Source of the DNA: Bacillota bacterium
Lineage (GTDB): Bacteria > Bacillota > Clostridia > Lachnospirales > Cellulosilyticaceae
Assembly: GCA_023436395.1 (NCBI GenBank)
Contig: JAEZJJ010000109.1
Location: 1 to 24,118, forward strand
DNA: 24,118 nt
Direction of reading: 5' to 3'
This document shows, one piece after another, positions 8,532-16,120 of the stretch (position 1 is its first letter; every line of letters begins with the position of its first letter). The translations under genes were made by a program, and so were the position numbers. Under the pieces are notes generated by a model. The model saw only the letters and a list, made by a program, of their open reading frames with translations, was not told where the DNA came from and made no database searches.

Positions 8532-8597
8532 CTATTTTAATTTAGCATCTAAATTATGTTCAGTAAGTAAATTTTCTAGTGAAGGCTCTTTAAACAT
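8532..8597 (-). pseudogene. 21-aa frame following hairpin copy 1
   Basis: An ATG at 8597 comes six bases after the hairpin of copy 1 and opens a 21-codon frame (MFKEPSLENLLTEHNLD...) ending in TAG at 8532. Composition looks protein-like. It occupies the same place as the recombinase fragment does behind copy 2, so it may be the start of a lost gene or a leader peptide. No match is recognised. Confidence 0.25.
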
Positions 8598-8602
8598 AAA
8601 AA

Positions 8603-8653
8603 GACTTCTAGTGATATTATATTTCGTACATTTGTACATCGTCACTAGAAGTC
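8603..8653 (-). repeat. Double hairpin, copy 1
   Basis: Perfect 12-bp arms GACTTCTAGTGA (8603-8614) and TCACTAGAAGTC (8642-8653) enclose a second palindrome, GTACA/TGTAC (8626-8637). On the minus strand the hairpin is followed by CTTTTTATGT, so it could act as a terminator for the fragment ending at 8666. The same layout recurs at 9806-9874. Confidence 0.7.
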
Positions 8654-8665
8654 CCATATACGTCA

Positions 8666-8809
8666 CTACACTCCAAAATCAAACTCAAGGTCTATTATTT
8701 CATTCATTAGAACCGGTCTCCTCACCCTTACTTCTAAACTAGCTGCTTTAGCCCAAAGAAAGGGATAAAATGCCACACCTTTGTCTCTATCTAAATCTTT
8801 GATTTCACT
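8666..8809 (-). pseudogene. C-terminal fragment of an unidentified gene
   Basis: The minus strand has 47 sense codons of protein-like composition (KGVAFYPFLWAKAASLEV and MNEIIDLEFDFGV) ending in TAG at 8666. A stop at 8810-8812 closes the frame and there is no start codon or ribosome binding site before the coding-like part, so it is the tail of a lost gene. I do not recognise the family. Confidence 0.4.
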
Positions 8810-8874
8810 TTAGTTTATATAATGGGGGATTCTCATCTATAACAAACATATTTCATATTAAATTTTACATATGG

Positions 8875-9426
8875 TTATTCTGTAAATATTACGTTAAGTT
8901 GTTCAGGTGATACAATTATCTTTTTGGGTATCTCTATTAACAGATGCCATTCTGCCATATCCCAAGTTCTTACTTCAGGCATTATTCTATTTATAGTTAC
9001 TTCATATTTTTTATCAGTATTCCCAACAATAGATTTTATTTCATGTCTAATAGAGCCACTCCCTTCTTCAATTAAGACAATAATAAGGTCTTTATCCTTA
9101 AAATAATCATCATTATATCTGTCACAAGCATCTAAAAAACCTATTGGAGTATCAAAATAAACCGCTTTTTTACGCTCTAAATCATATTTATCTTTATTTC
9201 TGTTATAATATTTGTTTAAATCTGTCGTTGAAGTTATGAGTGTAACCACTGGATATTTTACATTTTCATTGTATCCATCAGTACGTATATATTGTGCTGT
9301 GAAATCTAATTTTGTATTTTCAATTTTAAATAAGTTGCTATTTGTAAGATAATTACTTGATAATTGCTCATAGCTTGGTGCGCCCAATAGCAACGTGAGG
9401 GACATTAAAATTAATATTTGCTTCAT
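8875..9426 (-). CDS. Exported PrcB-like protein
   Basis: The 183-residue protein starts with a short hydrophobic stretch (residues 3-15, ILILMSLTLLLG) that may serve as a signal peptide, without a clear lipobox Cys. The body matches a conserved Firmicutes protein type that I recall as PrcB-like: QYIRTDGY at 45-52, EEGSGSIRH at 120-128 and MAEWHLLIE at 157-165. PrcB-type domains are associated with protease complexes; a role in protein interaction at the cell surface is likely, a catalytic one is not indicated. The ATG has AGGAGG six bases upstream, so it should be well translated. It is an intact gene lying between gene fragments, transcribed alone. Confidence 0.6.
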   Translation of the reverse strand: MKQILILMSLTLLLGAPSYEQLSSNYLTNSNLFKIENTKLDFTAQYIRTDGYNENVKYPVVTLITSTTDLNKYYNRNKDKYDLERKKAVYFDTPIGFLDACDRYNDDYFKDKDLIIVLIEEGSGSIRHEIKSIVGNTDKKYEVTINRIMPEVRTWDMAEWHLLIEIPKKIIVSPEQLNVIFTE

Positions 9427-9593
9427 ATAAAACCTCCTGTAATATTACTATTTATTAATTTCAGCCAAGTATATGATGAATGAAATTTACTACAAATCTT
9501 TTTCATATGTATCCTTATTCAAATATTATAACATCTTATTCTGTTATTACTATATTTTTAATAAATTATCTTCAAACCATTACAGTTGAGGGT

Positions 9594-9800
9594 TTAAAAT
9601 TTAAGCATAATTTTAGCTAAATTAGGTGTTATTGGGACAAACCGTTGCTTTGAACCTTTACTACGAATTAAAATGGCATTGCTCTTAATATCCTCACATT
9701 TAATTGAGCACAGTTCTAAATTACGAATGCAAGTATCAAAAAAAGCTATCATACCTTTATATTCATCTAGCATAGTTCTTAGTAATGTACCAAACGACAT
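9594..9800 (-). pseudogene. Tyrosine recombinase (integrase) fragment
   Basis: The 68-codon frame contains FFDTCIRNLELCSIKCEDI and IRSKGSKQRFVPITP, which is the box I region of tyrosine recombinases (LxxTGxRxxELxxL followed by GKGxKxRxVPI). Box I Arg is present, but a Cys replaces the usual Gly before it. The N-terminal DNA-binding domain and the second-half H-x-x-R and Tyr nucleophile are absent, so it cannot recombine DNA. The ATG at 9800 has GGAGG five bases upstream, which lies inside hairpin copy 2. I read it as an internal relic of an integrase gene. Confidence 0.65.
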
Positions 9801-9805
9801 AAAAA

Positions 9806-9874
9806 CCTCCAGTGATGATATATTTTGGGTGTCTGTACATCATCATTAGAGGCTTATTGTACACCATCACTGGC
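9806..9874 (-). repeat. Double hairpin, copy 2, covering a ribosome binding site
   Basis: Arms CCTCCAGTGATGAT (9806-9819) and ATCATCATTAGAGG (9839-9852) pair in 12 of 14 positions. A further repeat, TGTACACCATCACTGG (9859-9873), is parallel to TGTACATCATCATTAG and can pair with CCAGTGATG at 9809-9817. On the minus strand the 3' arm ends in GGAGG, five bases before the ATG of the recombinase fragment, so folding would hide the ribosome binding site. The sequence is homologous to copy 1. Confidence 0.65.
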
Positions 9875-9920
9875 GCTATTTTTTTAACTGAATCACACAA
9901 ATCTCTTGACTATCAAGACT

Positions 9921-10023
9921 TTACTCTTCATCCCATGAGTGGTAAATATTTTGAACATCATCATCTTCTTCAAGAAGATCAAGCATTTTATAGGTTGGTC
10001 AATTTTCTCTGTATCCATTGGTG
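9921..10023 (-). pseudogene. 3' end of a YebC/PmpR-type regulator
   Basis: The minus strand ends in LLEEDDDVQNIYHSWD plus two Glu and TAA (9921-9923), which matches the highly conserved C-terminus of YebC/PmpR proteins (LED-DDVQNVYHNW). Upstream, MDTEKIDQPIK appears in another frame and fits the preceding YebC segment, so a frameshift lies near 9984-9990. Everything before about 10023 is missing. This is a dead remnant; YebC proteins normally act as transcription or translation factors. Confidence 0.6.
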
Positions 10024-10308
10024 TTCAAAATATAAAAGATGTTAATAATGATTTTTAGTAAACTTTATGTTTAGTTATATTGTTTTAATTTGCCTAAATA
10101 AAATGATGACATACATCATTGCTCCATTATAACATTAAACTTCACTGGATGTAAACTTTTATAGAATCACTTATATTAAAATATCAAATTACATATTTAT
10201 ATTCATACATATTATTTAATATATATTCATCAATTGGAAGTATGAGTTATCTGATAAGAATTTTGTGTTCATGTAAATTGGGAGTTATCCAATCATAAAT
10301 ATACTGTT
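10024..10308. other. AT-rich gap without visible genes
   Basis: No frame with convincing composition, ribosome binding site, promoter or strong hairpin was found here. It joins the debris region to the next intact gene. Confidence 0.5.
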
Positions 10309-10578
10309 TCATTTTATTTCACATTTATTTAACTTCCTCACATATAACTCACCATCTACAGACCTTATCACTGAATACTCTCCATAATGAACAAACTCAT
10401 CACAGATCAAATCGTATAAAAACATCTGCATACACTTTGGCTGCTTCATAACAAACTCATACTCCTCAAACACATCCCACAACTCTACCTCCCTCTCTTC
10501 GCTTAACCGTTCATATCTATTTTTAATATATCCCATATAACGTTGTAACCGTTTTGTCACTTTATATCCTTTATACAT
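10309..10578 (-). CDS. Unknown 89-aa cytosolic protein
   Basis: I do not recognise this protein. It is basic and helical at the start (YKGYKVTKRLQRYMGYIKNRY), acidic in the middle and ends in a probable beta hairpin (YSVIRSVDGELYVRKL); it has no membrane segment. ATG 10578 is chosen over the in-frame GTG 10587 because the GTG is inside the ribosome binding sequence GGGGAGTGG, and ATG has eight bases of spacing. It is divergent from the XRE regulator across about 175 bp, so it is a possible target of that regulator. No terminator is obvious. Confidence 0.6.
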   Translation of the reverse strand: MYKGYKVTKRLQRYMGYIKNRYERLSEEREVELWDVFEEYEFVMKQPKCMQMFLYDLICDEFVHYGEYSVIRSVDGELYVRKLNKCEIK

Positions 10579-10753
10579 TAAGTCCACTCCCCTTGTTGTA
10601 GATTAATAATAATTAAAATATAATGCTATTGCATTATGCTTGATATATTCTTACTATACTCCTCTAAAAAACCAACTGCATTATGAAATAGTTGGCAACT
10701 ACATATTTAACCCTATTTATGCCAATACTATCATTAGTAAAGGAGGGCTTAGT

Positions 10754-11140
10754 GTGGATAAAATTGAACAAAGAAAAGAAGCTGGCGCCAAACTTAGAGA
10801 GCTTCGAAAAGCCACAAAGCTTTCTGTTTTTAAAGTTGGCAAAGCTATTGGAATGTCAGGAAACTATATAAGCGAGATTGAACGTGGGGTAAGACCTGCG
10901 TCAGATGCAGCATTGATTGCGCTTGCAGATTTGTATGATGTGGATAAGCAAAATCTTTTTGATTTATATGGTAAAATTCACAATGAAGAAATAGATATCC
11001 TTATGCAATACCCTCAGCTTAGAAAAACAATTATTGAACTCACCTCCGACCCTAAAATTACTAAAAAGGATGTGGATGAAATACTTACCGAATTTCAACT
11101 TATAGTTAAAAACCACTTCGCCAAAGGAGATGATTCGTAG
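10754..11140 (+). CDS. XRE-family helix-turn-helix regulator
   Basis: A 128-residue protein with a canonical N-terminal HTH_3/XRE domain (about 8-65): GAKLRELRKATKLSVFKVGK, then GMSGNYISEIERGVRPAS and ALADLYDVD. It should bind an operator DNA site as a dimer and repress, typically its own and the divergent promoter. The C-terminal half is helical and may be for oligomerisation or sensing. GTG 10754 is chosen since AGGAGG lies 8-13 bases before it; an ATG further up at 10640 would add 38 residues of unlikely composition and has no ribosome binding site. The stop overlaps the GTG of the next gene by one base (TAGTG), indicating translational coupling. Confidence 0.85.
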   Translation: MDKIEQRKEAGAKLRELRKATKLSVFKVGKAIGMSGNYISEIERGVRPASDAALIALADLYDVDKQNLFDLYGKIHNEEIDILMQYPQLRKTIIELTSDPKITKKDVDEILTEFQLIVKNHFAKGDDS

Positions 11141-11565
11141 TGCAATGGTTTATTAAAATTTATGAATACTATATCGTAAAGTGGTTTGGATATGAAGCTG
11201 CTACACGAATTGAAGATGCCTCTGTGTGGCTCGGTGGATTCTTTTTAGGTGTCATTTTTATGGCATTATTAGCTGGGGCCTTTATGCTTAGATTACACTC
11301 ATTAAAAGATTATGGAAAAAGTCAAATGAGACTTGTCAGAATAGACCATGGAAAAAAATCTACCCATATAATGAGTAAAAAGAATTTATGGGAGACATTT
11401 GAGCAAATATTATTATTGTCCTTTAGTCCATTTTTTACGATTAAGAGATTTACTTCTCGTGATGCACGAAGAACGAAACGTTTTATAAGAATAATGGCAG
11501 TGATAGCAGTGATTGTTTTAATGTATTCTCTTCTAGCTACCTTTTCTGTGCTAAGTCCCATATAA
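11140..11565 (+). CDS. Small membrane protein coupled to the XRE regulator
   Basis: The 141-residue protein has two clear transmembrane segments, residues ~28-50 (ASVWLGGFFLGVIFMALLAG) and ~118-138 (IMAVIAVIVLMYSLLATF), joined by a basic cytosolic loop (KKSTHIMSKKN, SRDARRTKRF). No family is recognised. Its GTG start overlaps the stop codon of the regulator and has AAAGGAG about ten bases upstream in the regulator gene. A membrane partner that controls or is controlled by the regulator is the natural inference, as in other XRE/membrane-protein pairs. Confidence 0.65.
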   Translation: MQWFIKIYEYYIVKWFGYEAATRIEDASVWLGGFFLGVIFMALLAGAFMLRLHSLKDYGKSQMRLVRIDHGKKSTHIMSKKNLWETFEQILLLSFSPFFTIKRFTSRDARRTKRFIRIMAVIAVIVLMYSLLATFSVLSPI

Positions 11566-11659
11566 AATGTTTACTCTCAGCTATGTTGAATTGATGAAAA
11601 TGTATATATTAATAGCATTTGTCCATGCCCTAGAAAGTTGTATTTATTGAGCATAATAA

Positions 11660-11683
11660 AAGGACAGATTAATTTCTGCCCTT
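11660..11683 (-). terminator. Terminator of the metallo-hydrolase operon
   Basis: On the minus strand AAGGGCAGA and TCTGTCCTT form a stem with one mismatch and a 6-base loop, followed by TTATTATG after the T-rich end of the stem. It lies about 95 bp after the 56-aa gene. Read on the plus strand it could also slow transcription of the XRE operon, but the T-run is poor there. Confidence 0.55.
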
Positions 11684-11776
11684 GTTACATATCTCATTGT
11701 TGATTTATGCTGTATTAATATGAGCTAATCAAAAATATATCTCAACCTATAAAGAGGGATAGTACCTTAAATGGTA

Positions 11777-11947
11777 TTACCCCTTATATTGTTGCTCGTA
11801 AAATTTTTTATTTTGTTGTAGACTACTCTGCAAATCTTTCAAGTAACCTTCCACCCTTTCATACATACCCTCGGGCTCATCTTTGCATGCTTCAAGTAAC
11901 ATATCTACTACATTTATTCTAATTTGTTGAATATCTTTGTTTAGCAT
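11777..11947 (-). CDS. Unknown 56-aa protein
   Basis: A small gene with an excellent ribosome binding site (AGGAGGTGG, about 11 bases before ATG 11947). The product is hydrophilic and helical (LNKDIQQIRINVVDMLLEAC, YERVEGYLKDLQSSLQQNKK) and could form a coiled coil. It lies 47 bp after the polytopic membrane protein gene and before the terminator, so it is probably the last gene of that operon. The family is unknown. Confidence 0.6.
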   Translation of the reverse strand: MLNKDIQQIRINVVDMLLEACKDEPEGMYERVEGYLKDLQSSLQQNKKFYEQQYKG

Positions 11948-11993
11948 AATAAAAGACCACCTCCTGTATGGAGTATGGTCAAAGATTTAAAAT

Positions 11994-13652
11994 CTAATAA
12001 CTAATATATATATTATTCTTTTCTATTTTTATTGAAACACCCATTAATTTCGAAGTATCTTCTAGGGGAATAGCGATAACATCATTTAATGTGATAGGCA
12101 TAGAATCAAGCTCAATCTCCTTATTATTAGTCTTTATAATTCCGTCTTTAATGTCAATGCTATATTCTATATTTTTAAATACATAACTGATATTAAAGTC
12201 TTTAACTGTACTATGAGGAGATATGGATAGAATTTCAAAAAAATCATTGATTGGGATATATACTTTATCATTTATCATCAGTATACTTTGCCCCTTTTCT
12301 TCAGTAGTACAAAGGGCTGATCCATTCTTGCCACTATTATTTATAGTAAAATTATGCATTAGCACTTGATAATTTGTAGGAATAGAATTTATGTGAGTTG
12401 CCTTTACAACATACAACTTCTGATCTGGAATACCAATTATGTAATAGAATTGATTATCTTGCGCAATTATATTACCATATATACTCTTTTCCGACCCATT
12501 TATTGCTGAATATGTAATTACACTAATATTATCATTAATTGAATTTTCACCAACAAAATGTCCTAATTGCCCCATAAAATAATAAACTACTATTAAAAAT
12601 AATGTTGATAAAATTGGCATGATAAACCAATATAATCCCTCAAAAAAATCTGTATAATATTCTTTTATGTAAGAGTTTTTATATGTACCACCTTTATCAT
12701 TTCTACTAATCAGTAACTTAATTTTTTTATAAAAGAAACCACATACAGGACATAGTAAACAAAACACAACATATACCATTAATGTAAATACTATTATATA
12801 TACATATATATGCTTCTGTATAAATGAATGTATCGGATACTCTGATAAAATATCTGCAATAATAAGTGCAAAGTAAAAATATAGGGGAAAAAATTTAAAG
12901 TAATTAACTAATTTCAAACATACTACTATCAGGTTATCCTTTAATGGGCGTGTTAAAAATAAAGAAATTTTATTCTGTTGTGTAAATAGCAATTCATATT
13001 TACCTTTTTCTTCAATCATTTCAGAAATAGCATATAGTAAATCTTCAAATGTTACTGATATACTCCAAATAAAAAGTAATGCAACTATTGTTATTTTTAT
13101 GCTGAATATACTTGACAATAATATCATAAAAATAATTGTCCAAATTATAGAGGTAATTATTAAAGGGCTTCTTTTATCTTTAACACTATAGATTAAAATA
13201 TGAATACTGTTTAACGCATAACTATAAGAGAGTAATTGAACTAAAAGTGATAATGAATTTTGAGGCTTGGCCACAAATATTATTATTGATAAAATATTAA
13301 ATGCATAAACTGTGGGTAGCAAATATCCCACTAACTTAACGACAATTTTTTTAGACCGTTCTCTTATGTAGATATTTGCATATACAAACGTCACCAAGCA
13401 AACAAAACTAATAATACCTATTGCCACCACGGCCTTAAAGTTAAATGGTATTGGATTGGATATTACACTAATTATGTTTACGGGTTCTTCAACAAAATAA
13501 AATCCATATAAAAAACTATAACCAAACTGATAAAAAATATATGCTACTACTGCAATAATGGAAGTACTTATTACTTTTACATCCATGATGCTACTTAATG
13601 ATTTATTTATTTTATTAATATTATCTAACGATATTTCTTTTTTCTCTTCCAT
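11994..13652 (-). CDS. Polytopic membrane protein with copper-amine-oxidase-like C-terminus
   Basis: The 552-residue protein has about nine transmembrane segments between residues ~20 and ~380, then a soluble ~170-residue C-terminal part. The end (VYIPINDFFEILSISPHSTV and TLNDVIAIPLEDTSKLMGVS) resembles the copper amine oxidase N-terminal-like domain, a common module of clostridial exported proteins that usually has no enzyme activity. I infer an outward-facing C-terminus. Start: ATG 13652 lies 10 bp after the stop of the metallo-hydrolase gene and has a weak AAGTAGG; a longer frame starting at 13712 overlaps that gene and is less likely. The function is unknown; linkage suggests it acts with the secreted hydrolase. 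Confidence 0.6.
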   Translation of the reverse strand: MEEKKEISLDNINKINKSLSSIMDVKVISTSIIAVVAYIFYQFGYSFLYGFYFVEEPVNIISVISNPIPFNFKAVVAIGIISFVCLVTFVYANIYIRERSKKIVVKLVGYLLPTVYAFNILSIIIFVAKPQNSLSLLVQLLSYSYALNSIHILIYSVKDKRSPLIITSIIWTIIFMILLSSIFSIKITIVALLFIWSISVTFEDLLYAISEMIEEKGKYELLFTQQNKISLFLTRPLKDNLIVVCLKLVNYFKFFPLYFYFALIIADILSEYPIHSFIQKHIYVYIIVFTLMVYVVFCLLCPVCGFFYKKIKLLISRNDKGGTYKNSYIKEYYTDFFEGLYWFIMPILSTLFLIVVYYFMGQLGHFVGENSINDNISVITYSAINGSEKSIYGNIIAQDNQFYYIIGIPDQKLYVVKATHINSIPTNYQVLMHNFTINNSGKNGSALCTTEEKGQSILMINDKVYIPINDFFEILSISPHSTVKDFNISYVFKNIEYSIDIKDGIIKTNNKEIELDSMPITLNDVIAIPLEDTSKLMGVSIKIEKNNIYISY

Positions 13653-13662
13653 ATCTATATAC

Positions 13663-14757
13663 CTACTTACAACACTTACTACAAGGTTCATACCCCTGAG
13701 CTTTAGCATCATCTATACTAATAGGAATCTTACTCTTACTCAAACTACTACACCCATCCTTATGATACTTCTCACCTGTTTTAGTAACATAGACTGTCGT
13801 GGTAATAGGTTGTGTGGTAGAAGTTTCTTGTTTTTTATCTTTAGTATTTGCGGTCGTAGTATTATTAGTTGGTGAATTAACTGCCTTGTCAGTAGCCTTG
13901 TTTTCCGTAGCGATAGTTATATTCTTTCCATCAGATGTTACTTTCACTGTACCATTTATATCTGTTCTGTATGTGGTCGCTTTATACTTATTTAATATAC
14001 CTGTGGTTTCTTTATGTGGATGCCCATATTTATTATCTTTACCACAGCAAATCACTGCATACTTTGGAGCTATTGCCTTTATGAAGGCATCGGAACTTGA
14101 AGTTGAACTACCATGATGACCAACCTTAAGTACATCTATTTTTCCAATATCCTTAAGTGGTAATGTAGCTTCTACTTCTTTCCCTGAATCTCCAGTAAAC
14201 AGAAACTTATTGCTACCGTTTACATATAAGGCCACTAAGCTATGATCATTCACATCATCATATTGAGCTTTTTGATTAAAGAATTGGAATGAACCATTTC
14301 CCAATGTAAATGTTTTATCTGCTAATGGTACACTAGGCTGTAATTTTTTATCCATACAAGCTTGTATAAAACTTTTGTATGTCTTGGTGTCCGCTTTACC
14401 ATTTCCTACAAATACTTGATTTACCTTGAAGTTTTTTACTATAGCATCAAGCCCACCTGAATGATCTGCATCAGGATGTGTTAAGATGAGGTATTCTAGT
14501 TGTTTGATTTCTAACTTATTTAAGTAGTCTACCAGAAACTGTTCATCATCGTTGTCCGCCCCGTCAATCATAGCATATTTCCCATTATCACAGATGAGGA
14601 TGCAGTCTGAATTACCTGTTGATATGTAATGGATATCTACTGGTTTGATTGTTTGTTTTGAAGTTGTTGGTTGCGTTGTGCTTGCAAGTATATTGATTGT
14701 TGTAAATGATAGTAATATCAATTTCAATAATAATGATACTATCTTATTTCTTTTCAA
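13663..14757 (-). CDS. Secreted ComEC-like metallo-beta-lactamase-fold hydrolase
   Basis: A 364-residue protein with an N-terminal signal segment (about 5-26) and a metallo-beta-lactamase fold of the ComEC/Rec2 C-terminal type: HPDADHSGG at 94-102, TGD at 188-190 and VGHHGSS at 212-218 provide metal ligands. ComEC-type domains are thought to degrade DNA; this one lacks the ComEC channel, so an extracellular nuclease or phosphodiesterase is likely. After a Thr-rich linker (~290-320) comes an Ada-like metal-binding tail with Cys336, 359 and 362 and a His, in a TGEKYHxxxC...GYxPCxxC pattern found in secreted nucleases. The start is TTG at 14757, with GGGGGAG about seven bases upstream. It sits between two membrane-protein genes in one operon. 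Confidence 0.82.
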   Translation of the reverse strand: MKRNKIVSLLLKLILLSFTTINILASTTQPTTSKQTIKPVDIHYISTGNSDCILICDNGKYAMIDGADNDDEQFLVDYLNKLEIKQLEYLILTHPDADHSGGLDAIVKNFKVNQVFVGNGKADTKTYKSFIQACMDKKLQPSVPLADKTFTLGNGSFQFFNQKAQYDDVNDHSLVALYVNGSNKFLFTGDSGKEVEATLPLKDIGKIDVLKVGHHGSSTSSSDAFIKAIAPKYAVICCGKDNKYGHPHKETTGILNKYKATTYRTDINGTVKVTSDGKNITIATENKATDKAVNSPTNNTTTANTKDKKQETSTTQPITTTVYVTKTGEKYHKDGCSSLSKSKIPISIDDAKAQGYEPCSKCCK

Positions 14758-14784
14758 ATTAATCTCCCCCTTTAAGCTAACTTT

Positions 14785-15324
14785 CTATGTATTTGAATTG
14801 CATGTTTTTAGTATATCTAGATATAACGTGTAAAATAACAATGAAAAACTTTCTCTAAATGACTTTTCGTTATCTATGGAGTTAAACCCCTTAACGTTTT
14901 GAATAAATAATAGAATAATATATATAAACATTATGGCATTAAAGATGTTTGAAATTACACTTGGCAGTTGTGTTATAGCATCAATCCATGATTGCAAAAA
15001 CACTACAAAAATAGCCATGTATATTCCCATAGAAGAAGATACAAATGAACTTTTATCAAGGGCACCACTTTGACTCCTATTAATAATATGTTCTACTCTT
15101 ATCACTTCTAGATTGTAGTTTATATTATCACTAACCTCCGAACAGCGTCTTTTTATATCTAAATACATATTACTAACTAATCGTTTATCAGTATACCTAA
15201 TTACATCAAAATCTATAATATCTAATTCCTGTGTACAATTAAAATTTGCTTTAATAAGTTCCAAATAATATTTATTTACTTCTTCCTTATTTACTTCAAA
15301 TATTTTGTCCTTTTTCCCACCCAT
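14785..15324 (-). CDS. Unknown membrane protein of 179 aa
   Basis: I do not recognise the family. A charged N-terminal ~95 residues (with KRRCSEVSDNINYNLEVIRV) is followed by two hydrophobic segments, about 99-118 (GIYMAIFVVFLQSW) and 128-145 (FNAIMFIYIILLFI), and a short C-terminal part. The layout of a long helical domain plus a two-helix hairpin is reminiscent of small effector-like membrane proteins, but no specific motif supports that. ATG 15324 has GAGGGG upstream. The gene is first in the operon and 27 bp before the metallo-hydrolase TTG. Confidence 0.55.
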   Translation of the reverse strand: MGGKKDKIFEVNKEEVNKYYLELIKANFNCTQELDIIDFDVIRYTDKRLVSNMYLDIKRRCSEVSDNINYNLEVIRVEHIINRSQSGALDKSSFVSSSMGIYMAIFVVFLQSWIDAITQLPSVISNIFNAIMFIYIILLFIQNVKGFNSIDNEKSFRESFSLLFYTLYLDILKTCNSNT

Positions 15325-15386
15325 ATTTCCCCTCTATTCTTACAGTTAATATAATAATTCTATCCTCATCCTCTTACTTCTACAAC

Positions 15387-15416
15387 AAAAAAGACTCGTC
15401 TTATTTCGACAAGCCC
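15387..15416 (-). terminator. Terminator of the YHYH-protein gene
   Basis: On the minus strand GGCTTGTC and GACGAGTC pair around a short AAATAA-containing loop and are followed by TTTTTTGTTGT. The sequence is nearly identical to the terminator at 16121-16155. Confidence 0.75.
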
Positions 15417-15434
15417 CTGTTGTTATTTACTTTA

Positions 15435-16061
15435 TTATTCTATTACAATTTGATTATTGACTGAATCATATGTAACTGTCTTACCGATCGCCTCAGCAAC
15501 AACTCTGGCAGGAATCATAGTTCTTCCATTGTATGCCACTGGTGCAACATTTAAAGTTGATAGAGTTCCATTCAACCAAAGATTTTTACTATCAATTTGA
15601 AGAGTAAATGATGTACTTCCTTTTACACAGTCTATTGACTTAACAGATGAGTCATAGGTTGCTGATATTCCTAGTTCTTTGCAAAGTGCCTTTAATTCAA
15701 CTAAATTTGTATTATCAATATTAATGGTATTAATTTTTACAGTTTCTCCAGCAATAATAAATGTCTCTTCCTTTTCAGTATATGTAGGTGTTGATTTCGT
15801 GGTACTTGTACTATTTTTTGAACTACTACTGTTAGAAGATGTATTAGATGAGGATGATGAATATGGACATACTCCATTTGAGTGTAAATGTGCAGGATAT
15901 CCTCCACAATGATAATGATATGAACCTAAACCACTTTTATTTTTATTGTCTTTGTGCCCACCACTACTATCAGTTCTTCCTCCATGCGCAAATAAAGTCG
16001 CTGGTATCATCATTATGGTTAACAAAATAATACCTAAGTGTTTAATGTTTGTTTTCCTCAT
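15435..16061 (-). CDS. Secreted YHYH protein with copper-amine-oxidase-like domain
   Basis: A 208-residue exported protein. Residues 1-25 form a signal peptide (LGIILLTIMMIPATLFA). A YHYH-type module follows (about 26-66), with HGGRTDSSGGHKDN, SYHYHCGGYPAHLH and a CPY, rich in His and Cys and likely to bind a metal. A Ser/Thr-rich linker (~68-95) leads to a copper amine oxidase N-terminal-like domain ending in RTMIPARVVAEAIGKTVTY near the C-terminus. Comparable modules occur in clostridial surface proteins; the function is structural or binding rather than catalytic as far as known. ATG 16061 is preceded by GGGGGG. It is monocistronic with its own terminator. Confidence 0.8.
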   Translation of the reverse strand: MRKTNIKHLGIILLTIMMIPATLFAHGGRTDSSGGHKDNKNKSGLGSYHYHCGGYPAHLHSNGVCPYSSSSSNTSSNSSSSKNSTSTTKSTPTYTEKEETFIIAGETVKINTINIDNTNLVELKALCKELGISATYDSSVKSIDCVKGSTSFTLQIDSKNLWLNGTLSTLNVAPVAYNGRTMIPARVVAEAIGKTVTYDSVNNQIVIE

Positions 16062-16120
16062 TTAAAACCCCCCTTAAATATGTAATTTCTATTTAATCTT
16101 ACTAATATATGTATTTTTTT

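Noticed and set aside
9812..10045. 77-codon plus-strand frame
   Set aside because: It covers hairpin copy 2 and the antisense of the YebC-like remnant; no ribosome binding site.
10640..10753. N-terminal extension of the XRE regulator from ATG 10640
   Set aside because: No ribosome binding site and unlike the family; GTG 10754 has AGGAGG and gives the normal N-terminus.
11322..11561. 79-codon minus-strand frame
   Set aside because: Antisense to the 141-aa membrane protein, which has the coupled start and plausible topology.
13653..13712. Twenty-residue extension of the 552-aa membrane protein
   Set aside because: It would overlap the end of the metallo-hydrolase gene by about 50 bases and has no ribosome binding site.
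13558..14116. Several plus-strand frames of about 105 codons
   Set aside because: All are antisense to the metallo-hydrolase and membrane-protein genes and consist of hydrophobic or Thr-rich low-complexity sequence.
15780..15870. Ser-rich tract as a tandem repeat or slippage locus
   Set aside because: The codons vary and there is no repeated unit; it is an ordinary Ser/Thr linker in the YHYH protein.
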